A stretch of 64,000 bases of DNA, taken from the NCBI GenBank assembly GCA_017591395.1, contig WEDG01002531.1, positions 77,001 to 141,000 of the forward strand. Reading direction: 5' to 3'. Shown one piece after another: positions 35,131 through 44,667 of this stretch. This DNA is from Schistocephalus solidus. Its lineage: Eukaryota > Platyhelminthes > Cestoda > Diphyllobothriidea > Diphyllobothriidae. Both the position numbers and the translations under genes were made by a program. A model generated the notes under the pieces. It made no database searches, was not told the origin of the DNA, and saw nothing but the letters and a program-made list of their open reading frames with translations. Every line of letters begins with the position of its first letter. The stretch's first letter is position 1.

Positions 35131-35464
35131 GACACTGACAGGAATAACCCAAACATTCTTTGAGACCACCTACCCTCGGAGGAACCCAGCATCGATAGTA
35201 AGAGTGAGTTCAACTCTGTATGAAGTAACTTTAAGGAGAAATTGCGGAAACGACAGCTACTTTAAGCAGGGTGATAACATCCAGCGAACATTCATTGGCT
35301 GAGATGCAAGGGAAATATAAATGCTGAAGCATGTTAAAATGGCAATGTCTGACGACGACGATGACGACGACAACAATGAATAATTAGGAAACTTGTATCA
35401 GACATTTTCGTGATAAAGTTGGTTACCTACCCAAGAACCTTATGCTAATGCAATCGATATTTTT
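35131..35464. other. Unassigned, with a GAC/GAT simple tract
   Basis: No gene seen. A short (GAC)n/(GAT) tract lies at 35350-35385. Confidence 0.5.
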
Positions 35465-35612
35465 GGAATGCCCATGGCGCAGTGGTAAAGGGTCGGACTT
35501 AACCGACAATGACAAAAACATGTAGTTGCAAGCCCCTGGTTTTTCAACCTTGGGGTTGGGTCTTGTTTGTTGACGAGGGTTAAGGAGTTAAAAACGCAAA
35601 TTGCAGTCACTC
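35465..35612 (+). mobile_element. Degenerate tRNA-derived SINE copy
   Basis: The head resembles a tRNA (GCGCAGTGGTAAAGG A-box region, AGTTGCAAGCCCC at the B-box position). The body retains GGGGTTGGGTC and TTGACGAGG at the place where the better copies have CTGATGACGG. The first core base is changed (C to T), so this copy should not fold as a ribozyme. Confidence 0.5.
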
Positions 35613-35775
35613 TAGTCCGTGGCTCAATGACTAGTGTTTTAGGTTTCTGATCAACAGGTGGCGGGTTCGAGCCTTGAGTGGTGCACCACCTGGGGTTGAA
35701 TATGACTAACTGACGAGGAAAAATAATCCAGAAATGGCCATTTTAGTCTCCTTTGTCTTTTGCGGCAATGTTGAT
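35613..35775 (+). mobile_element. tRNA-derived SINE with hammerhead-like body
   Basis: Head with GTGGCTCAATGACTAG and a good B-box region (GCGGGTTCGAGCC), followed by a linker (CACCACCTGGGGTTGAATAT), the hammerhead-like core at 35704-35748, and the 3' segment TCTCCTTTGTCTTTTGCGG. It follows directly on a degenerate copy. The same organisation is present, inverted, at 41255-41408. Confidence 0.7.
35704..35748 (+). ncRNA. Hammerhead-like ribozyme motif in SINE, copy A
   Basis: Stem I strand GACTAA, core CTGACGA (fits CUGANGA), a short stem II region (GGA...TCC), core GAAA, minimal stem III AT-GGCC-AT, cleavage position T, stem I return strand TTAGTC. Stem I pairs perfectly over six base pairs. 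Compared with copy C the two GG:CC pairs are replaced by AA:TT, a compensatory change. An extra A lies between stem II and GAAA, which may lower activity. Confidence 0.65.
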
Positions 35776-38700
35776 GATTACATATGACCTCACATTATTA
35801 ATATGAGAAGAAATTACGATCTCGAGAACTACAGGTTTATACATTTTACCCTTTAAAAACAAGCAAGTTTCCATCCTTTAGGTACGTAGCGTACCGTCCC
35901 TCAGCCTATTTATAAAGGGACTGTTTTGTTAACATGATGTTGGTAAAAACACTATCGCTACCGTTGATAAAACAGGAATGAAATGGTACGGGAAAGTCCC
36001 TTATTTGCATGCATTCTGTTGGAGTCGGTCTTTTGACTTTGGTTTCCATGGCCTGTATACGCAAAGAGATCGCATCTGTAGTCATTTGACAAGAGGAAGG
36101 AAGATAGCATAATATTTTTAAGCCACATGCCTCGTGTTGGGGGTCGGTGTTTGGACGTTGGCGGTCATCGCTAATATCCGCATTAACATTTTGCGCCACT
36201 TTGAGCGTATTTTTCTCTTCTGTCGTAGTGGTTGATGTGGTGGTCTGCACGAAGGCCTTCGCAGGATCCGTGTATTTGGGTGTCCGGTAAATTTGTCCAC
36301 GTTCGTGTTCGCGTTTAACATAAGTTCGCGTCTTCTCCCTTCATCGTGGAGGTGCTTTCAGAGGGTTTGGTAGGCTGCAAAAAGGGCCACACGAGGGTTA
36401 ATGGATGTTAACCTCATGTGCCTGGCCTCGGTTGTTTCACTGGGAACGCGGTCACTTTATTGACCAAGCATTTCAACATTCTGGAAGGTAATACTTTGTC
36501 AAGAGCTTGCGCGGTGTTCAGCCACCAGAAACAACGGGCCCATTCGTCTGCCTGGGTATATGTGTTCCTTAACACGGGTTGCAGTCGTCTGCTGATCCCT
36601 CCAAAGTAGTCAAATTCACAAGAGTTACAATGAACCTGTTAGAGGATGGTTGAAGTTTCATCTCGTGACAAGGGACCTTAGATCTTATGATCAGAAATCA
36701 ACTGATGGAGTTTTATGCCAAATTTTAGGGGTCTTATGGGGCGGAAAACTACCGCAGAAACACTGTTAACATACGGAGGTGCTCACTAGACTTTCTTCTG
36801 ACCTTGGTTTGATCTAGACTGTCTAATTATTGTGGTAAAGATGCAGCACGTGCGTTTCAACATAAAGAGCACTCTTCTCAGGAAAAGACTGGAGGCCTAG
36901 TTTCATTCTCCCACACTTTGTTTTGGGAAACATCCTGCTGTCAACCTAGTGATCCAATATATCAGCGCCTGAATTTATTTGTTGTAGCAGTGGCTTGTGA
37001 AACATCAAGGTTGCTACAAAGCAAAAAATTCTAAGCTCCCCTTCTTTAACTTTTCTACTTAAAAAAATTTGCTTTCCTGTTTAACTTCCAAAATATGCAT
37101 TTTTTGCACATGCGCTACATGAAACATAACTGTTGCTGTATTTTATGAAAACGGCGGAGCACCATCACAGAGACGTAAAAGGACGGAGGTCTGTACTTTG
37201 GGTGAAATACACAGCATGTGGGCTGGGGACTCAAGGAGCATATAAAATTATTAGTTTTGTTTGGAAATGTGTACAGAACATTGAAAGTCTCCTAAAACCG
37301 AACATCACCTTCCTTTCAAGGAGTAAATTTACAACGGATTGCTTTTTCAACGAAATGCCTATGAAAAACCATACGTTCATAGCCTTCCTAGGGGGCAGGA
37401 TTGCATAAACGGAAGCGCACTAGATTGGTTAACAATGCAACCTTACTAAATGCTCTTTTTGTCAGAGAGTGATTCGCCTAGGTGGCTCCAAAGACGTCTA
37501 AAGCAAAAACCAGAATGCTTCCATGCACCAATTAACAGATGAATCAGCATTGCAAACCTAAAATTGTCAGTTCTGTTTCGCTTGAAATAGCAGATCTCTG
37601 GTTCAGGACTTTTTTCGTCAGAGGCACATCGAAAGGACATTGCCATCGAACCACCAACGTTATTCTGCTTGCGGTACACAATAGCCATCAATGACGAGAT
37701 CCTTAAGGCAATTGAGCTTAAGGCCAAACCAGTATTAATAAAGTGCTGCAAATTGCATGGTAAATCATCTTTGCTGCTAATCCCTCCATTTGCGATAAAA
37801 AAAAATAAACATGTGCATGAGATTTAACGTCAGCTACAGACATAGCTGCATGCCATGCTTGATCCCTGCATGAATTATGACCCTAACTGAAGAAGAAGGG
37901 TTAGCATATATTTGATCAGCCTTAAAGTTAACTCGCCTTCACGTGAACACCTGGGTTTGGTGACGACATGAAAAATCAATTAAAAACAGTAACTCCGTTG
38001 GACTTCATGAAAACTCTTGCAGGTGTGTACGACGGAGGGCCGTGGCGGAAAGCTGAAGTCTCCAACAGGAGCGCATATTCCAGAAGGACAAGAGAGAATG
38101 AAAACGCCCGTAAAATGGTACTTTGTGCATGGCAATAGCCTTTTGATGAGCCTACCGATAAGACAAACAAATCACCAGAATGTGTTTTACAAATCTGGAT
38201 TAGTCACCCTATTGACCGGAGTGAGGAGTTGAATTTCATTCCACTCTCCTTCCTCGTCCGCACGGCGACACAAGGACCCTCGGTGTTTTGACCTTTTCCG
38301 TTCTCATCATGCCCCCGGCCTTTCACTTCATCTATTTCCTTTTACTCATTTTTTTTTCACAGTCCCAACATGGTATTTGTTGCTGCAAAGACCTTATTTC
38401 ATAATTGAAGAAGCGTTATCGCCTTCTCTATAGTTATTCCGCATTTGCTTACCACATTGATCGCTGTTTGTTTAAGCTGGTTTTTATTAACTGTTACGGG
38501 CTACACTCAAACTGGTGTGAGTTTCGGTATAATTAACTGACATTTCACCCATTGCCTTTGTTCTTCACTAGTCGGTGTTATCAGCTAAGTCCGCCTTAGC
38601 CTTTGTTTGGGCTTACCTCGATTAGTTCTTGGCGTGGGAGAGCATTATCGATCGTCGGAATGCGCTAAAACACTTCAAACTATTAACTCAATTTTTGCAC

Positions 38701-39859
38701 TTTTCCGTTAATAAATGCACCTGCATTGGGTTGTGCGTGTCATGAATTTATACTTTCAAACCATCCAGACATTTGTTTGGATTTCAGAACATGCATGGGA
38801 AATACGGTCTACTGAGAAAGGACAGGGATTAGATTAATAACCCAGTGGCAGTTAATTTTGTAAGTCACAGACTTTCACATCTAACTCAGTCCCACCTGTA
38901 AAATTCGTACCAAATGACACACCCATGAATGCGATTTTGCGGAAAACGGTAGAAAAGCTGATTTTCACTAGACAACGGCTGTGACTGAATGTTACACCCA
39001 GAGCTCCCCTAGCTCTTATGAACACGGGCAGTCAGCGCTCCCCATCCGGCAGATTTCCACACGTTTAAAATATTCCCAGGCCCCAGCAGACACGCAGGCA
39101 CGCCGGCCATGGCTACGCACACACCCACACTGTGTTAATAGTCTCAAAGATCGCACTGAAGCCGCGGCGGTTACTGCAGGGTAAATGGGCTGGCAACACG
39201 TGTACAGAGGCTAACTCGACACCTCCTGCGCAGGTTCGTGGTGTGGTCAACGAGGGGTGCGGTAAGGTGTGCCTCACTAACAGAAAAGCCGGCTTTTTAT
39301 CCTCTAGGTGCAAGCACGCCGAGTAAAGAAAGGCTGCGCAGAAATGTTTGGCCCATTACTTATTCTTCCACGCTGCCGCGATCATAGAACCCTCCTTAGC
39401 CTGATGCAACCTCGGATTTTGTGAGCTGTCTTGGGAAAGGATACTGCATGCTTGGGCGCGTGGAGGGTTGGCTATGAGCAGAACTAACGTGCTTGCAGGC
39501 CGTTCACACCAATCTGCTGGCTTATTAGTTCAAACGTATCCTTTTCTCATGGTTTTCTCCTCCAATTACCGAGAAACGCAAAGCACATTCCCAATTCCTC
39601 CCCTCCTTCTTATTCACAGAATCGCAACCAGATAAGCACTTATGCTGACGTCTTTACATTCATCAAACTTTGATATCCCCAAATGGCTAATTTTCTGCTT
39701 TGTGCTCATGGAGTGTTATCGGGGTAGACTGAATAGCAATCACAAATCATTGCTATTTGAATGCACCCTAACTGCTGTTGCTGCTTTTTTAAGAATATTG
39801 CTTGACTTAAAAACTCATTTCATAGCAGACGGAGAGAGATTATGGTAAGTAGGTGCACC
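35776..39859. other. Unassigned sequence
   Basis: About 4 kb without recognised domains. Short frames (for example 37133-37408 plus and 37446-37751 minus) have no family I can name. There is no clear repeat, tRNA or splice-supported gene. It may be intronic or old repeat DNA. Confidence 0.4.
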
Positions 39860-39985
39860 CTGATAGGTTACCCTCGCCCAGTTGTGCCTTAGGGCTCACT
39901 CTTGAGCTGGCTGATGACGGCTTATAAACCAGAAATGGCCCTTCCAGTCTCCCTAGTCTTTGTCGGTCATGTTAGAGGGAGATCA
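39860..39985 (+). mobile_element. tRNA-SINE copy, head degraded
   Basis: The body GCTGGCTGATGACGGCTTATAAACC...TCTCCCTAGTCTTTGTCGG is clearly homologous to the copies at 35613 and 41255. The tRNA head is truncated or unrecognisable. Confidence 0.65.
39904..39949 (+). ncRNA. Hammerhead-like ribozyme motif in SINE, copy B
   Basis: Core CTGATGA at 39911-39917 and GAAA at 39932-39935. Stem I GCTGG with CCAGT gives four Watson-Crick pairs plus a G-T wobble. Stem II GG...CC is short. Stem III has one changed base (TGGCCCTT), breaking a pair. Probably a decayed copy. Confidence 0.55.
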
Positions 39986-41179
39986 CAATGCTTCCCCCTA
40001 GAGATTCACATCTCGCCTAAAGCTGGTGGAGGTCAGAAAACAGACTAGCTCGTAGGATTATGACAGTAAAAGAATCGATGGGCCCGGTGGCTCTGTTTCC
40101 CTGTAGGGAACAGGCTTTCGATGCTGTAGGCAACAAACCTTGTTTCTTGCGAAAGTAAGCATCGGATTGGTGGAAGTGTTTCCAGGAGAAATTTAGTTAG
40201 TAAATGTAAATCAAAATAACCCTTTAACATTGGGTAGTGTTCTACGAGAATGGCAAGAGGGACTGGTAGGCAAGGTACTCAGGCTTAACCCATTGCAGAT
40301 ATGGAGGCACGTATGCGAATCCGAGTTTATTGTTGCAAAGAATATGAAGGCGAGATCACTGAACCAGTAAGTTTTAGCATTCAGATGCATGAAGGAGCCG
40401 AACATCTTATGTTACCCTGTGCACTCTGCTCACAAACATTTTTTACCTGCAATGGCAGAGCACACGAACAAATCAAGGTAACAAGGAAGGGTTCCCAAAT
40501 ATCCAACCTCGTTGATCCTACAATAGCTGGAAGAGTTTGGTCTCGACCACTTAAGACTTGCATTTTGGCGTCGGCGCATGGATGCAACCTTCATCGTACT
40601 GAAGAAGGACAGGCTATCAGGCTTTCAGCACTTGCTAGAAGGCATCGTCCACGGCATTCAGTTCACACGAGAAGAAGAGGGAACTGAAAATTCGCCCTTC
40701 CTCAACGTTTTTGTCATGTGAAAATAGGATTGTGACCTTAACACCACAGACGACTAACACAACTCAAGTCCTCAGCTATCATAGTACTCACCCGATGGTG
40801 CAAAAACGTGGCTGAGTTATGGCGCTCTCCGAAAGGGTACGAACGCATTGCAGCCAGGAACTACGCCAGCTCCAAGACCAATTGACAATGAACGGCTACC
40901 CACGTAACTTCATTAGTCGCTGACTCCATAGACACCCACGAAGCAGGAAGGGTTGAGAGCCGCTAACGCTTTGGCACTCTCGACCGTACATAAAGAAGGA
41001 GTCAGACCTGACAGAACTCATTTCCGCAGATTTAGGCGTGGGTATCGCCCATCGTGCGGCAGCTACCAGGCAGACGAAGGACCGGCTGTACATCTCCCAT
41101 TTGTCTGACGACGAACTGGGGCACCAGATTCGAAAATTTACACAATAAAGTTATTTTGTTCCCAAAGAACTCAACTTTA

Positions 41180-41180
<1 letters not shown>
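39986..41180. other. Unassigned sequence
   Basis: A 128-codon frame at 40301-40687 (plus) includes two CxxC-like pairs (LPCALCSQTFFTC) but no defined zinc-finger pattern. It may be chance or an exon of an unknown gene. Nothing else supported. Confidence 0.35.

Positions 41181-41245
<65 letters not shown>
41181..41245. repeat. (TA)n tract at the SINE 3' end
   Basis: About 65 bp of alternating TA. It directly follows the 3' end of the minus-strand SINE at 41255-41408 and may be its tail. Confidence 0.9.
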
Positions 41246-41247
<2 letters not shown>

Positions 41248-41254
41248 AATGGAA

Positions 41255-41408
41255 CCGACAAAGACAAGGGAGACCGGAATGGCCATTTCTGGCTTATTAA
41301 CCGTCATCAGCCAGTCATACCCAATCCCAAGTGTGGCACACCTGGGATTCGAACCCGCGACCTTTGGTATTTGAGTCGAACGCTCTACCATTTGAGCCAC
41401 GGGCTCGT
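41255..41408 (-). mobile_element. tRNA-derived SINE with hammerhead-like body, best copy
   Basis: On the minus strand: a tRNA-like head (CCGTGGCTCAAATGGTAGAG as A-box region, perfect B-box GGTTCGAATCC near 41350), then CAGGTGTGCCACACTTGGGA, the ribozyme core at 41272-41316, and the conserved end CTCCCTTGTCTTTGTCGG leading into a (TA)n tail. The head implies internal RNA polymerase III promotion. No coding capacity, so it would move with another element's machinery. Confidence 0.75.
41272..41316 (-). ncRNA. Hammerhead-like ribozyme motif in SINE, copy C
   Basis: Stem I strand GACTGG, core CTGATGA, stem II GGTT-AATA-AGCC, core GAAA, stem III AT-GGCC-AT, cleavage position T, return strand CCGGTC. 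Six stem I pairs form, one a G-U. The position next to the core in stem II is a C-A mismatch, which is atypical. The layout is type I with a two-pair stem III, as known for ribozymes of Penelope elements and of schistosome satellite repeats. Confidence 0.65.
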
Positions 41409-41426
41409 TGATTTGTTGCTACAAGA

Positions 41427-41640
41427 TGAATGAGGTCCGAGACAAGAAAAAGGGCCCGCAACTACTGAACAAAAATGTGTAACCTAAAACAAGCACAGGT
41501 ACACGTACCTGAACAATCATCAGTCCATAATCTGTCGTCTAAAACAACTAGCATCTGATCAGATTAAATTGCTTCAGCACGAATCCGGCTTCAACACGTA
41601 GACGCACATACGGGGATTTTTATTGCCTCGACAGTTCGAC
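41427..41640 (+). repeat. Direct repeat of the Penelope 5' coding region, copy 1
   Basis: Matches 41935-42146 (GAATGAGGTCCGAGACAAG to GGATTTTTATTGCCTC). It contains the Penelope N-terminal signature (QSSVHNLSSKQL, then LLQHESGFNT). The interval 41641-41934 is a related degenerate 5' region (LINECHIRLQN). Confidence 0.75.
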
Positions 41641-41934
41641 CGTCGTAGTCCGACGATGTAGACAAGGATCTACATGGGCACAATTAGCCTTTTCTGCACG
41701 AATGCCTGAGGTCGGACATTATGCCACGGGAGTGTTTCTGTAAGACCACCAGCTAAAACGAATTTCGGTCGTCGGGATGTCGCCAGGAGCTGCAGTCGCC
41801 GCCTATTAAGAACCCTCATCAATGAATGCCACATTCGTCTACAAAATACGGCAGGGAATCGAACGGGAGAAACGCAGTGCATCTCGCGCCTGGAGATGAC
41901 AACACTGCAAAACTTAGAGCTGTATAACAAATAA

Positions 41935-44130
41935 GATGAATGAGGTCCGAGACAAGAAAAGGGGCCCAACTACTGAACAAAATGTGTAGCCTAAAAACAA
42001 GCACAGGCACACGTACCTGAACAATCATCAGTCCATAATCTGTCGTCTAAACAACTAACATCTAATCGGATTAAGGTGCTTCAGCATGAATCCGGCTTCA
42101 ACACAGGAGACTTGCATACAGTGGATTTTTATTGCCTCACTGGAAGCGACACTCTCAAAGACACAGACCACAGAAGACGCCAAGAACTCGATCCGCCAGC
42201 AAGTCGCCTCCCTCATCATATCCCACAGGCCACGCCGAACTATCCCTCCAGCCGAGGTAAAGGCCATTAGGGAATTAAAGAAGGACGAAGAAATTGTTAT
42301 TGTTCCAGCGGACAAAGGACGGGCAACTGTAATCTTGGACAAGTCAGAATACGTGGCAAAAGCTCAGGAGCTACTAAACGACAGTCAGTCATATAAGGTC
42401 GTCGAATCTGACCCCTATGAAAACACTGGTAGGAAAAAAATCAATAAGAGTCTGAATCTAATGAGGAGCCAAAAAGGCAATATCCGAAAACGATTGGAGA
42501 CAAATGAAACCACAGGATGCCGCCTTAGCCCGGTTCTATGGTTTGCCAAAAATCCACAAGCCGAATGTTCCCCTACGGCCCGTCGTGGCGCTGAAAGGCA
42601 CGCCTACATACGGACTGGCTAAATGGCTCGCTAAGCATTTGAAGAAGCTGGTATAGGGCTCAGAACACACAGCCGTATCCTCAACGCACTTCCTAGAAAA
42701 AAACTCCGAGGCATCACAATCGCCCCTGACGAGATAATGGTGTCCTTTGACGTCGTCTCCCTATTCACATCCATCCCAAAGAATTGTATGAGAGTCATCG
42801 ATGACCTTCTGGACAGAAGGTACAACGATGAAGGAAAACTTTAAAAGGAACACGCAATGGAGTTACTGGACTACTGCCTTCGCACGTACTTCACGTTTAA
42901 CGGCTATGTTTATGAGCAAATCCAGGAACCCCGATGGGATCACCGATCTCCGGCTACCTTTCGGAGGCCATCCTGCAAGAACTGGAAACTCAGGTCTTCC
43001 AGATCTACAAGCCGAAATTCTGGATGTGCTACGCGGACGACACCTTTGTTATCATACACCGAGAAGCCAAAGAGAACTTCAAAAAGGGATCTGAACTTTG
43101 ATTTTCCCACAGATTCAATTCACAATGGAGGAAGAAGAGGATGGAATGCTCCCTTTTCTCGATGTTCAGATATCAAGGCAGGAGGACGGAACCCTCCAGA
43201 CTGGCGTGTTTCGAAAAGCGACAAACACGGAGAAAAATTCTTCACTACAACAGCAATCACCCCTGTCGCATAAACGCAGTTGCATCCGATCGCTTTTTCA
43301 CCGCATCCAGACACACTGCAGCACAGAGGCTGAGAAGCTGCGAGAACGTAAACCTATGGCGCCTCTTTTCTCGCCAGTGGATATCCACGCAGCTTCGTAA
43401 ACAAATGCTTATACCAAAGGCATACAAAGACCGAAGGTGAGCCTAAACAAAGACCTGAAACCTTCCATGTCTTGCCCTATGTGAGGAACGTCTCAGAAGC
43501 CACTGAGCGCGTGTTAAGACCGCTAAACGTGGGCGTTGGACACCGACCGGAGGCCACCATCCGTCGATTAGTCATGCAACCAAAGGGCCGACTACCACCC
43601 GCAGACACCTCAGGCGTTATTTACCGTGTCAACTGTCTAGACTGCCCGGCCAACTACTGCGGCATGACCAACAAACGACTGAGTACGCGCATGCACGAGC
43701 ACACTTTGGCCGTAAGGCGAAAGGATATTCGATCACACGTCGCCATGCATAGTCTAGAAAACAACCACCGGTTCGATTTTTGACGGGGCTCAAGTGCTCG
43801 GCCGAGCCGAAAACAGACTGGCGAGGGAAGTCATCGAAGCTTGGCAGTCAGACGCCAACTCTATCAACCGCAGCATTGACCTACCAGTGCCTATGGGGCC
43901 GTCAAGCACCATTGGCGCACGAGGGGAGGACCAATGAGAAACGAGGCAGCTGGACCAACCGCAAGTGAGCACGAAAGACCCCCCTTTTTAAACCATGTAG
44001 TTCCCCTATTCTCTATCTCCGATGATGCGCTCGAGTATGAGTGTGAAACGTCAGACAAGTATACCTTCTACCCCAGAGATCGCCTTATCTTCTCCTTCCA
44101 TTTCCACACCTGGGGTCCGTATTTTCTCCT
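41935..44130 (+). mobile_element. Penelope-like element, nearly full coding region
   Basis: Plus strand, broken by several frame changes. N-terminal region NLSSKQL and HESGFNT; IRELKKDEEIVIVPADKGRA and VILDKSEYVAKAQELLND (42270-42400). RT: LPKIHKPNVPLRPVVALKG (about 42543), IMVSFDVVSLFTSIP, GTPMGSPISGYLSEAIL (about 42930) and the catalytic MCYADDTFVII (about 43022, YADD), then DGMLPFLDVQI. C-terminal GIY-YIG-type endonuclease: TSGVIYRVNCLDCPANYCG and TRMHEHTLAVRR (43610-43720), ending SINRSIDLPVP. The YIG motif is YCG here. A final tail runs to the (TA)n tract. RT plus GIY-YIG defines the Penelope class. Confidence 0.85.
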
Positions 44131-44137
44131 ATATCCA

Positions 44138-44145
44138 TGTATATA

Positions 44146-44209
<64 letters not shown>

Positions 44210-44394
44210 GGTAAATAATTTCTGAAATTATTAAGTGCAGGACATGGAGTCAGAGAACGCTGGGGAACCACTGAGAGCGAACCCCTCGTTGCTGTGTCAC
44301 GCAGCAACAGAAACATCGGCAAAACACGTGTCTGGGCTTTGAGCTAGTACCTATGTCGGAAGTACGGTATAACGTCTTTGCCATATATATATAT

Positions 44395-44442
<48 letters not shown>

Positions 44443-44614
44443 GGTAAATAATTTCTGAAATTATTAAGTGCAGGACATGGAGTCAGAGAACGCTGGGGAA
44501 CCACTGAGGAGCCGAACCCCTCGTTGCTGTGTCACGCAGCAACAGAAACATCGGCAAAAACACGTCTGGGCTTTTGAGCTAGTACCTATGTCGGAAGTAC
44601 GGTATAACGTCTTT

Positions 44615-44665
<51 letters not shown>
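44138..44665. repeat. (TA)n tracts separating two ~175-bp tandem units
   Basis: TA tracts lie at about 44138-44207, 44382-44440 and 44617-44664. Between them are two nearly identical units (44208-44381 and 44441-44616) starting GGGGTAAATAATTTCTGAAA and ending GTACGGTATAACGTCTTT. Each has a perfect hairpin GTTGCTG...CAGCAAC. They follow the Penelope coding region and may be its terminal repeats. Confidence 0.8.

Positions 44666-44667
<2 letters not shown>

Noticed and set aside
40301..40687. 128-codon plus-strand frame with CALC...FFTC
   Set aside because: Cys spacing does not match a defined zinc-binding family and no splice or homology support is visible.
41054..41400. Overlapping frames with Tyr/Ile runs
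   Set aside because: They are translations of the (TA)n tract and SINE.
44490..44560. CTGAGGA...GAAAC in the tandem unit as a full hammerhead
   Set aside because: Stem II would need a three-way junction with a large asymmetric loop, and the sister unit reads CTGAGAG. Noted only as a structured repeat.
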